Shown piece by piece: positions 1 to 5,050 of a stretch of DNA of 5,197 nt. The position numbers and the translations under genes are program-made. The stretch covers positions 1 to 5,197 of the forward strand of contig WFOJ01000044.1 in the NCBI GenBank assembly GCA_015488125.1, written 5' to 3'. The stretch comes from Mariprofundaceae bacterium (GTDB taxonomy: Bacteria > Pseudomonadota > Zetaproteobacteria > Mariprofundales > Mariprofundaceae). A model generated the notes under the pieces. It ran no database searches and was not told the origin of the DNA. It saw nothing but the letters and a program-made list of their open reading frames with translations. The number at the start of each line of letters is the position of its first letter. The stretch's first letter is position 1.

Positions 1-904
1 ACCACGGTGTCAGATACCACACTGGTGCAATATGCGCTGGTGTTTGCAGGTTATTGGCGGGAACATAGTTATCCACTTCAATAAAGTAGCCGCCCATCTG
101 CGGATTGAAGAACACAACATAGCAATAAACCAGCAGGAATACGCCGACACCGAAGGCATCTTTCACCGTATAATACGGATGGAAGTTAATGCGCTCTTCA
201 TCGCTATGCACATCCACACCTTCAGGGTTGTTGGAATGCACTACATGCAGCGCATGTATATGTCCGCCAACAATCGCTGCCAGTAACAGTGGGAACAAAT
301 AATGCAGAGAGAAGAAGCGATTCAGTGTCGGGTCACCCACAGAGAAGCCACCGCGCAGCACTTCCTGCAGGAAGCCACCGATCACCGGCAAAGCGCCGAA
401 CAGATTGGTAATCACGGTCGCACCCCAGAAGGACATCTGACCCCAGGGCAACAGATAACCGAAGAAAGCTGCACCCTGCATGATCAGCAGGATAACCACG
501 CCGATAATCCACAACAGCTCACGCGGCCCTTTATAAGAACCATAATACAGGCCACGGGCAATATGCATATAAACTACAACGAAGAAGGCCGAGGCACCAA
601 CCGCATGCATATAACGAATCAGCCAGCCAAAATTTACATCGCGCATGATGCGCTCAACCGAATCAAAGGCGACAGTATAGTGGCCATAGGTCAGCGCAGC
701 GCTGGGCTTGTAGTACATAGCCAGGAAAATCCCGGTCAAAATCTGCAACACCAGCACCAGCAGCGCCAGCGAACCAAAGTTCCACATATAGTTCAGGTTC
801 TTTGGCACCGGGTATTCGGTCAACTGCGATTTCACAATCGCTTCGGCGCCGGTACGCTCATCCAGCCACTTGAACAGACTGGTTTTCATCAAGGCGTTAA
901 TCAT
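1..904 (-). CDS. petB: Cytochrome b subunit of the bc1 complex, C-terminus cut off by the window edge
   Basis: This is the membrane core subunit of ubiquinol:cytochrome c reductase, which carries haems bL and bH and the Qo and Qi quinone sites. I read 301 residues; bacterial cytochromes b are usually a little over 400, so about the last quarter lies beyond the left edge. Visible landmarks are hydrophobic transmembrane segments, histidines at 100, 114, 201 and 215 (spacings of 14 and 101, matching the four axial haem ligands), the PWGQMSFWGATVITNLF stretch near 153-169 around the Qo site, and PVWY at 294-297 where many species have PEWY. The ATG is chosen because the purine-rich GGAGAAGGGGAGG lies just upstream; another ATG five codons in is a weaker option. 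The start is 16 bases after the petA stop, so the two are co-transcribed. The body resembles alphaproteobacterial cytochromes b, whereas PVWY is typical of other proteobacteria. Identity is very sure. Confidence 0.97.
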   Translation of the reverse strand, partial: MINALMKTSLFKWLDERTGAEAIVKSQLTEYPVPKNLNYMWNFGSLALLVLVLQILTGIFLAMYYKPSAALTYGHYTVAFDSVERIMRDVNFGWLIRYMHAVGASAFFVVVYMHIARGLYYGSYKGPRELLWIIGVVILLIMQGAAFFGYLLPWGQMSFWGATVITNLFGALPVIGGFLQEVLRGGFSVGDPTLNRFFSLHYLFPLLLAAIVGGHIHALHVVHSNNPEGVDVHSDEERINFHPYYTVKDAFGVGVFLLVYCYVVFFNPQMGGYFIEVDNYVPANNLQTPAHIAPVWYLTPW

Positions 905-907
905 GAT

Positions 908-920
908 CCTCCCCTTCTCC
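908..920 (-). promoter_or_regulatory. Ribosome binding site of petB
   Basis: Read on the minus strand, the 16-base petA-petB gap contains GGAGAAGGGGAGG immediately before ATCATG. The AAGGGG core is about six bases from the ATG, which supports this ATG over the internal one at residue 6. Confidence 0.7.
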
Positions 921-1517
921 CTAACCAATCACCACAGTGGTACCACTGGTGTATTTATACGGCATCAGATGCAGATTATGCGGTGCAGGAGAACCCTTGA
1001 TCACGCGTGCAGAAATATCGTACAACGAGCCGTGACACGGGCAATGCCAGCCGCCTGGCCAGTCTTCCGGTACGGAATCACCCCAATCCTTGCGACCCTT
1101 GGTCGGCTTGTACATCGGAATACAGCCCAGGTGCGTGCAACTGGCTACCACAATCAGATATTCCGGTTTGATGGAACGATATTTGCGGTTTTCCGGTGTC
1201 ATCCATTCGGCCGAGACTTCTTCAATGGCCTCGGAATTCGGATCCTTGAGCATATCGTCATGCCCGTCCACTTCATTCAGCAGCGCTTTCGAGCGATGGG
1301 TGACAAACACCGGCTTACCCTGCCACTGAATCACCACCAGTTGCCCTTCCTCAACGGTGCTCACATCAAATTCCGTTTTCGCTGCGGCCAGTGTATCGGC
1401 TGCTGGCAGCATACTGCCTACAAATGGCACCGCTGCAGCCGCTGCCGCCACGCCACCAAGCAAGCCAGCCGCGCCAAACAGCATATTTCGCCGCGATTGA
1501 TCGACCTGATCAGTCAT
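921..1517 (-). CDS. petA: Rieske iron-sulfur subunit of the bc1 complex
   Basis: This is the [2Fe-2S] protein that takes the first electron from ubiquinol at the Qo site and passes it to cytochrome c1; its head domain faces the periplasm. The 198-residue length is normal for a bacterial Rieske subunit. The N-terminus has a twin-arginine motif (SRRNML, 8-13) followed by an alanine- and glycine-rich hydrophobic segment (about 14-36). This fits Tat export with the segment kept as the membrane anchor. Cluster box 1 is CTHLGC (127-132) and box 2 is CPCHGS (159-164): C127, H129, C159 and H162 are the cluster ligands and C132-C161 the expected disulfide. GSPAP at 175-179 is the conserved proline loop. 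About 26 residues separate the boxes, a longer insert than in the shortest alphaproteobacterial forms. It is the first gene after a terminator hairpin and leads into petB, the usual petABC order. Confidence 0.97.
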   Translation of the reverse strand: MTDQVDQSRRNMLFGAAGLLGGVAAAAAAVPFVGSMLPAADTLAAAKTEFDVSTVEEGQLVVIQWQGKPVFVTHRSKALLNEVDGHDDMLKDPNSEAIEEVSAEWMTPENRKYRSIKPEYLIVVASCTHLGCIPMYKPTKGRKDWGDSVPEDWPGGWHCPCHGSLYDISARVIKGSPAPHNLHLMPYKYTSGTTVVIG

Positions 1518-1520
1518 AGA

Positions 1521-1532
1521 CCCCCCCTTTTT
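1521..1532 (-). promoter_or_regulatory. Unusual ribosome binding region of petA with a run of seven G
   Basis: On the minus strand five A are followed by seven consecutive G, then TCT and the petA ATG. The only purine-rich Shine-Dalgarno candidate is this A5G7 tract, so ribosome binding probably uses it in spite of the very short spacing. A homopolymer of this length can slip in replication, which would change the spacing. Confidence 0.5.
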
Positions 1533-1544
1533 ACTAAATCAATA

Positions 1545-1559
1545 TGCTTTACCAAAGCA
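1545..1559. repeat. Small inverted repeat upstream of petA
   Basis: TGCTTT and AAAGCA form a perfect 6-base inverted repeat around a 3-base centre (ACC on the plus strand). It lies between the rpe terminator and the petA start, where the petABC promoter or 5' leader should be. It could be an operator half-site pair or a small leader hairpin; I recognise no specific regulator. I see no convincing -35/-10 pair in this gap. Confidence 0.3.
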
Positions 1560-1560
1560 C

Positions 1561-1597
1561 TAAAACGCCACCAGCCTGCACACAGACCAGTGGCGTT
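1561..1597 (-). terminator. Rho-independent terminator after rpe
   Basis: On the minus strand, beginning 6 bases after the rpe stop, AACGCCAC and GTGGCGTT form eight perfect pairs. The inner segments TGGTCTG and CAGGCTG continue the stem with four Watson-Crick and three G-U pairs around a UGUG loop, giving a 15-base-pair RNA hairpin. Four T follow the last GCG, two of them inside the stem, so the U-tract is short. On the plus strand the three wobble pairs would be A-C mismatches, so the structure points to leftward transcription. It separates rpe from petA. Confidence 0.7.
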
Positions 1598-1603
1598 AAA
1601 CTG

Positions 1604-2275
1604 TTATTCTCTGGATTTTTCTGCCAGCGTACGCAATTCGGCAATTGCCGCAGCATAATCCGGCTTGTTATAAACGGCTGACCCCGCCACAAAGGCGTTC
1701 GCCCCGGCAGCGGCCACTTCTTCCATGGTCGCCACGTTCACGCCGCCATCGACTTCCAGCCACGCATCACTGCCAGCATCATCCAGCATTTTGCGCGCCT
1801 GGGCGATTTTTTCCGTCACGGCATGGATGTAGGACTGACCACCATAGCCGGGATTGACGCTCATCAGCAAGACCAGATCAACGCAGTGTAACACGTGGGC
1901 GATGGTCGAGACCGGTGTTGCCGGATTCAAGCTGACCCCCGCCTTGCAGCCAGCATCACGAATGGATTGCAAGGTACGCTCCAGGTGAATACAGGCTTCC
2001 TGATGAACCGTGATAATATCAGCGCCAGCTTTGGCAAAAGCTTCGACCTGACGCTCAGGGTTCATCACCATCAGATGGACATCCATCACCTTGTCGGTAT
2101 GCGGACGAATCGCCTTGACGATGTTATCACCAATGGTGATCGGCGGCACAAACTGACCGTCCATGACATCCACATGAACCCAGTCGCAGCCACCTTCATC
2201 AATGGCACGAATCTCCTGTTCCAGATTGGCAAAATCTGCGGACAATATCGAAGGTGCAATAACTACTTTTTTCAT
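1604..2275 (-). CDS. rpe: Ribulose-phosphate 3-epimerase
   Basis: The enzyme interconverts D-ribulose 5-phosphate and D-xylulose 5-phosphate in the cytoplasm, in the pentose phosphate pathway and, where present, the Calvin cycle. The 223-residue length and single TIM-barrel layout are typical. Visible motifs are APSILSADF near the start (7-15), HVDVMDG (34-40), DVHLMV (65-70), the NPGYGGQ loop (141-147), EVDGG (174-178) and AGSAVY (197-202). H34, D36, H67 and D176 correspond to the family's metal ligands, with D36 and D176 as the acid-base pair; the glycines at 177-178 and GS at 198-199 bind phosphate. The start is 29 bases after the stop of the cytochrome gene. No Shine-Dalgarno sequence is visible, but a TATAAA lies 8 bases before the ATG. 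In enterobacteria rpe sits with gph and trp genes; here it sits between a cytochrome gene and petAB. No gph is present in the window. Confidence 0.96.
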   Translation of the reverse strand: MKKVVIAPSILSADFANLEQEIRAIDEGGCDWVHVDVMDGQFVPPITIGDNIVKAIRPHTDKVMDVHLMVMNPERQVEAFAKAGADIITVHQEACIHLERTLQSIRDAGCKAGVSLNPATPVSTIAHVLHCVDLVLLMSVNPGYGGQSYIHAVTEKIAQARKMLDDAGSDAWLEVDGGVNVATMEEVAAAGANAFVAGSAVYNKPDYAAAIAELRTLAEKSRE

Positions 2276-2283
2276 GGGTGCGA

Positions 2284-2312
2284 TTTATAGCCGCAAACAG
2301 GCAACTAGTCCA
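2284..2312 (-). promoter_or_regulatory. Possible rpe promoter very close to the start codon
   Basis: On the minus strand TGGACT (2312-2307, four of six matches to TTGACA) is followed after exactly 17 bases by TATAAA (2289-2284). The rpe ATG begins 8 bases after that hexamer, so a transcript from this promoter would have almost no leader. The -35 match is mediocre, so this is tentative. Confidence 0.3.
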
Positions 2313-3000
2313 GCGACAATAACCATTTGACCAATGCGTTTATTTGCGCTTCTGTCAACGGGCCACCATGCGCACGGGAAAAAGCAGGCATATGTCGGGG
2401 ATCAACGCCCTGGCTAATCATCAGGCGCAACGCCTTGCCATCATCAATTCGTCGCAGGTCAGGCGCATAATCGCCACGCGCATCCTTGCCGTGACACATG
2501 GCGCACACAGCACGATAAATATCCTGCCCCTTTTGCTTTCCCCGCGCCGGTTCAGCGTGACAACGGGCACAGGCAGCATCGAAGATCGTATGCCGCCCGG
2601 CCTGTGCGTGCGGCGATGGTTTGACGGTCAGCGTCATCCAGGCAGTGGACTGTCGCCCGGCCTGGTCTGTCACGACCACGCTTTTTTTGACACGCCCAAG
2701 CTTGCCACTGGTATCCACGTCAATATTGATCATGGTAAACTCGCCCGGTGCCAGGATATATTGATCCGGAATGGCACGCGTGCAACCACAAGATGCTTCC
2801 ACAGCAATGATCTGCGCTGTCTCAGCCGTGTTGTTGCGCACCAGAACCGAAGCCAGCACATGCTGGCCCTCCTCAGCAACGCCAAGATCCTGCATGGCAG
2901 GTTCAAGCACCAGCCCCTCAACGCGCCAAACACTGTCATCGGCAGCAGCGTTCCACGAGAGCAGGAGCAAGAGCAGGCACAGGCTGGCAAGCCACTTCAC
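2305..3000 (-). CDS. Exported DUF1573 protein fused to a cytochrome c region with two CXXCH motifs
   Basis: The product is a periplasmic protein of unknown exact role. I place the start at a GTG (3000-2998) that overlaps the upstream stop as GTGA. From there the protein is 231 residues and begins with a textbook Sec signal (VKWLAS, a leucine run, then NAAA before D21). An ATG 30 bases upstream would put 10 extra residues, including an acidic one, before the signal. Residues about 25-128 are a DUF1573 beta-sandwich with the hallmark SCGCT (70-74). The C-terminal part has CARCH (144-148) and CAMCH (166-170), so up to two c-type haems. M204 in HMPAF is a likely sixth ligand for the second haem, and a cytochrome c-like terminal helix (LTEAQINALVKWL) follows. 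The first motif has little room for a full cytochrome fold of its own. C8 does not form a lipobox. Proximity to petAB suggests electron transfer, but the partner is unknown. Confidence 0.85.
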   Translation of the reverse strand: MKWLASLCLLLLLLSWNAAADDSVWRVEGLVLEPAMQDLGVAEEGQHVLASVLVRNNTAETAQIIAVEASCGCTRAIPDQYILAPGEFTMINIDVDTSGKLGRVKKSVVVTDQAGRQSTAWMTLTVKPSPHAQAGRHTIFDAACARCHAEPARGKQKGQDIYRAVCAMCHGKDARGDYAPDLRRIDDGKALRLMISQGVDPRHMPAFSRAHGGPLTEAQINALVKWLLSLD

Positions 3001-3227
3001 GCTAGCCACGCCCTTAAAGTCGCAGGACAAGCCTTGCGTCCGCGCATCATGGCCTCAAGCTCGGGAACATCCCGACTCAACAACACACGAACATCTGGCA
3101 ACAACTCAGGCTGCGCCCGCAATACCTCATCAAGACGCTGCAACCACAACTCCAGTTCCAGCATCCCCATGCGCCGGAGACGATATTGCAAACAGCGCAG
3201 CTCAGCCTGCGCGACGCAACCAGACAT
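2997..3227 (-). CDS. sdhE: Small SdhE-like FAD assembly factor
   Basis: SdhE/SDHAF2 proteins promote covalent flavinylation of the succinate dehydrogenase or fumarate reductase flavoprotein in the cytoplasm. This 76-residue protein matches the family in size (about 80-90) and pattern: YRLRRMGMLELELWL (15-29) aligns with the Y-x-x-R-(R/K)-R-G-M-x-E region, and LLSRDVPELEAMMRG further on matches the typical LL-x-x-x-D-x-x-(D/E)-L-x-x-x-(L/M)-x-G segment. The arginine just before the conserved glycine is replaced by M20; G21 and E24 remain. The ATG lies inside the end of the upstream gene (26-base overlap) with AAGGTGG about seven bases before it, and the stop overlaps the next GTG as GTGA, so translation is probably coupled on both sides. 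No sdh gene is visible in the window. Confidence that it is a gene is high; the family call is moderate and the symbol follows from it. Confidence 0.72.
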   Translation of the reverse strand: MSGCVAQAELRCLQYRLRRMGMLELELWLQRLDEVLRAQPELLPDVRVLLSRDVPELEAMMRGRKACPATLRAWLA

Positions 3228-4152
3228 GCCGCGCCACCTTCACCTTCGGCATACGCTTATGAATGCGCTGCCGAATGCGCTGATCAAGATTTTTTAACGA
3301 AGGCAACGGCATATGCAAGGGCACAGATGCCTCCTGCCAGCAATCACGATACATTTGCAACAGCAAATCGGGAGCAATGCTGCGGACTTGCTCCAGTGCG
3401 CCCAATGGCAACGCCATCACTTCCACATCGCTGACCGCCATCGCATTAATCACATGCGCACCGGCACTAAGCACAGCTACCTGACCACATACACCGCCAG
3501 AGGCAACATGACCTAAGGATGTCCGCTGCCCATGATCCGTCACAAACACATCAATCTGACCCGACAACACAAAATACATCTCTGTCGCTTTGTCCCCCTG
3601 CCGCAGCAACTCATGCCCCATCGGCCAGCGATGCCACTGCATCAACGCCGCCAGACGTGAAAACGTTTTTTCTTCCAGCCCGGCAAACAAGGGATGCTGA
3701 CGCAAACGCCCACGACCACGCTCATCATCGCTTAATGCCGGAATACTGGGCGCGTGCGCAGCATGGGAAATACCGTACCGGTCGCACAACTCCAGAATGG
3801 ATGAGGGGATTTCCACCGCCCCATCGCTGATCGACAAAAACTGCTTCAGCACTGCCGCCGCCTGTGCCGGATCACTTTTGGCAATATAGCGCTCTATGGT
3901 CATCAGGTAGTAGCGCGTCATATCATCTTTCAGACCAGCCCGCTGATAGGCCTGCGCTGCCCGCATCGGCAAATCCAGGTCATCTGACAGATAAATCGCC
4001 ATAGCGCCATAAATCACGCCCATTTCCACAAAGCGGTCATTGCGTTCAGCCAGACGCGCCCGCTGACGGAAGGTCACCAGAGCCGCCTTGTCATCAGGAC
4101 TTTGGCGCAGCGATTGCACCAGTTGTTCTTCCAGTTGTGCTGCCGTTGCCAC
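3202..4152 (-). CDS. Helical-repeat protein with a divergent cyclic-nucleotide-binding domain
   Basis: This 316-residue protein appears cytoplasmic, with no signal peptide or membrane segment. The start is GTG (4152-4150); GGGG six bases upstream is the best ribosome site, and no in-frame ATG lies between the previous stop and this codon. Residues about 1-125 are helix-rich with alternating hydrophobic and alanine positions (for example RAAQAYQRAGL), resembling TPR-like repeats. Residues about 150-275 look like a Crp/cNMP-binding beta-roll: HPLFAGLEEKTFSRLA, LLRQGDKATEMYFVLSGQ, then the phosphate-cassette region at 219-237. There the canonical G-E-x-A-L-L...R reads G223-Q224-V-A-V-L with H233 where arginine is expected, so ordinary cAMP binding is doubtful. 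No helix-turn-helix follows; the last about 40 residues are basic (RQRIHKRMPKVKVAR). It is unlikely to be a Crp-type DNA-binding factor. It may sense another ligand or mediate protein contacts. It starts 12 bases after the barrel gene and overlaps the sdhE-like start. Confidence 0.85.
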   Translation of the reverse strand: MATAAQLEEQLVQSLRQSPDDKAALVTFRQRARLAERNDRFVEMGVIYGAMAIYLSDDLDLPMRAAQAYQRAGLKDDMTRYYLMTIERYIAKSDPAQAAAVLKQFLSISDGAVEIPSSILELCDRYGISHAAHAPSIPALSDDERGRGRLRQHPLFAGLEEKTFSRLAALMQWHRWPMGHELLRQGDKATEMYFVLSGQIDVFVTDHGQRTSLGHVASGGVCGQVAVLSAGAHVINAMAVSDVEVMALPLGALEQVRSIAPDLLLQMYRDCWQEASVPLHMPLPSLKNLDQRIRQRIHKRMPKVKVARHVWLRRAG

Positions 4153-4164
4153 GATTACCCCGGA

Positions 4165-4824
4165 TCAGAAGCGGAAGGTCACGCCCAGCGCCGCCACCGG
4201 ATAAAACTTCATTTTATTCAGCGCATCATCCAGTTTTTTCTTTTCTGCGGCAATATCGGCAGCCAACGCAGGATTGGTTGCCGCGCCAGTAGCGGTTACA
4301 ACAGACTTCGGTGTGCCCATGTACAATACGCCAAGATCCACATTAAACCCAATCGGGCTACCACTGGATACCGGGTCGCCAAAACCAATGCCGACATAGG
4401 GCGCGATCTTGTTAAAATCCACGGTCGAGGTTAGCGAACCAACATTGGCGGCAGTATAGGTCGTACCATTGATCACGTACGTCGCCCCTGCACTGGGCGT
4501 ACCTGTCATCGAAAACTTGTTACCATTGTAGTAAAGACCGCCACTAAGGCGAAACTTGCCAACAAAAGGATAAACATCAGCCACCGCACCAAAGGAAAAC
4601 AGCTTGAGCTTCGCGTCGTAGGTTACGCTGGTATCCTGTAGCGTCTTGTTATAATTAAAGGCGTTTAACTGTACGCGGGCATTCACCAGCATGGGCACCA
4701 CATTAGTCACCAGTTCGACACCAGCACCCAGCGTACCCGCTTTGCCGCCAATTGCCATATCACCTGCCATCGCAGGTTGTGCCATGCATACAAGCGCACA
4801 CAAGGCCAGAGAAATCTTTTTCAT
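4165..4824 (-). CDS. Outer-membrane beta-barrel protein of unknown function
   Basis: The protein is 219 residues from an ATG (4824-4822) placed six bases after a strong AGGAGG. It starts with MKKISLALCALVCMAQPAMA, a clear Sec signal ending in AMA before G21. The mature part alternates polar and hydrophobic residues in short strands with glycine and aromatic girdles (for example FRLSGGLYYNGNKFS and IAPYVGIGFGDP) and ends in GVTFRF. A C-terminal phenylalanine is what the BAM complex recognises, so outer-membrane insertion is likely. Near the end, a charged helical stretch (ADIAAEKKKLDDALNKMK, about 190-207) precedes the final strand. The size suits an 8- to 10-stranded barrel of the general OmpW/OmpA-like type, but I cannot name a substrate. 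It is the first gene of the leftward cluster, and the next gene starts 12 bases after its stop. An ATG 27 bases upstream (4851) is open in frame, but the Shine-Dalgarno sits inside that extension. Confidence 0.85.
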   Translation of the reverse strand: MKKISLALCALVCMAQPAMAGDMAIGGKAGTLGAGVELVTNVVPMLVNARVQLNAFNYNKTLQDTSVTYDAKLKLFSFGAVADVYPFVGKFRLSGGLYYNGNKFSMTGTPSAGATYVINGTTYTAANVGSLTSTVDFNKIAPYVGIGFGDPVSSGSPIGFNVDLGVLYMGTPKSVVTATGAATNPALAADIAAEKKKLDDALNKMKFYPVAALGVTFRF

Positions 4825-4830
4825 TGCCAT

Positions 4831-4836
4831 CCTCCT
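4831..4836 (-). promoter_or_regulatory. Shine-Dalgarno of the outer-membrane protein gene
   Basis: A perfect AGGAGG on the minus strand is followed by ATGGCA and then ATGAAAAAG. Its spacing selects the ATG at 4824 over the ATG directly abutting it (4830) and the distant one at 4851. Confidence 0.8.
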
Positions 4837-5050
4837 GTATTTCCTGCTCATACGGCGGGAATAGCGAAGCGTTGCACAAGCTCTCCTTCATGGCAAGCTT
4901 GCCTGATGCTACCAACCACAATACCATCGAAAACAAGTCAGTATCCACTTACATGGTACAAAAAGGCACAAGACGGGGGACGTAGCATCCCATCGCGTGG
5001 CGCATGAAGAGGAAGGGGAAGCCAGTTGGTCACCGTGTCATTCTATCTAG
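4837..5050. other. Gene-free leader region upstream of the outer-membrane protein gene
   Basis: No open frame here has both a credible start and protein-like composition. The promoter of the leftward operon should lie here, but I find no convincing -35/-10 pair on the minus strand. Structural elements seen are the 12-base palindrome GGCAAGCTTGCC (4892-4903), an 8-base inverted repeat GATGCTAC/GTAGCATC (4905-4912 and 4982-4989), and nested inside it TACCAT/ATGGTA (4922-4927 and 4953-4958). Confidence 0.5.
4892..4903. repeat. Perfect 12-base palindrome, possible operator
   Basis: GGCAAGCTTGCC is self-complementary without a spacer and lies 68 bases upstream of the outer-membrane protein ATG. 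A dimeric repressor could bind it. I cannot assign a regulator. Confidence 0.35.

Noticed and set aside
302..1000. Plus-strand open frame of 232 codons
   Set aside because: It is antisense to petB; the residues are dominated by Q, H and N with no hydrophobic pattern, as expected for a shadow of a membrane protein gene.
870..1658. Long open frame on the plus strand, 262 codons
   Set aside because: It runs antisense through petA and the end of petB, which have unmistakable motifs; its composition is histidine- and arginine-rich without domain signals.
2730..2990. Minus-strand 86-codon frame inside the cytochrome fusion
   Set aside because: It is an alternative frame of a gene with a clear signal peptide and haem motifs; its cysteine- and arginine-rich product looks like a frame shadow.
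2950..3000. Lipoprotein signal in the DUF1573-cytochrome protein because of a cysteine in the signal region
   Set aside because: The cysteine is preceded by leucine and followed by a leucine run, so it is inside the hydrophobic core and does not fit a lipobox.
2344..3297. Plus-strand open frame of 317 codons
   Set aside because: It lies opposite the DUF1573-cytochrome and SdhE-like genes, has low-complexity composition and no plausible ribosome site.
3202..4152. Calling this gene a Crp/Fnr transcription factor
   Set aside because: The cyclic-nucleotide-like domain is not followed by a helix-turn-helix, and a TPR-like half precedes it.
4825..4851. Longer start of the outer-membrane protein at 4851
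   Set aside because: The strong AGGAGG lies inside that extension with ideal spacing to the ATG at 4824, and the extension would put a charged segment before the signal peptide.
4760..4948. Minus-strand 62-codon frame across the barrel gene start
   Set aside because: It is an out-of-frame reading across the signal peptide region with no recognisable domain.
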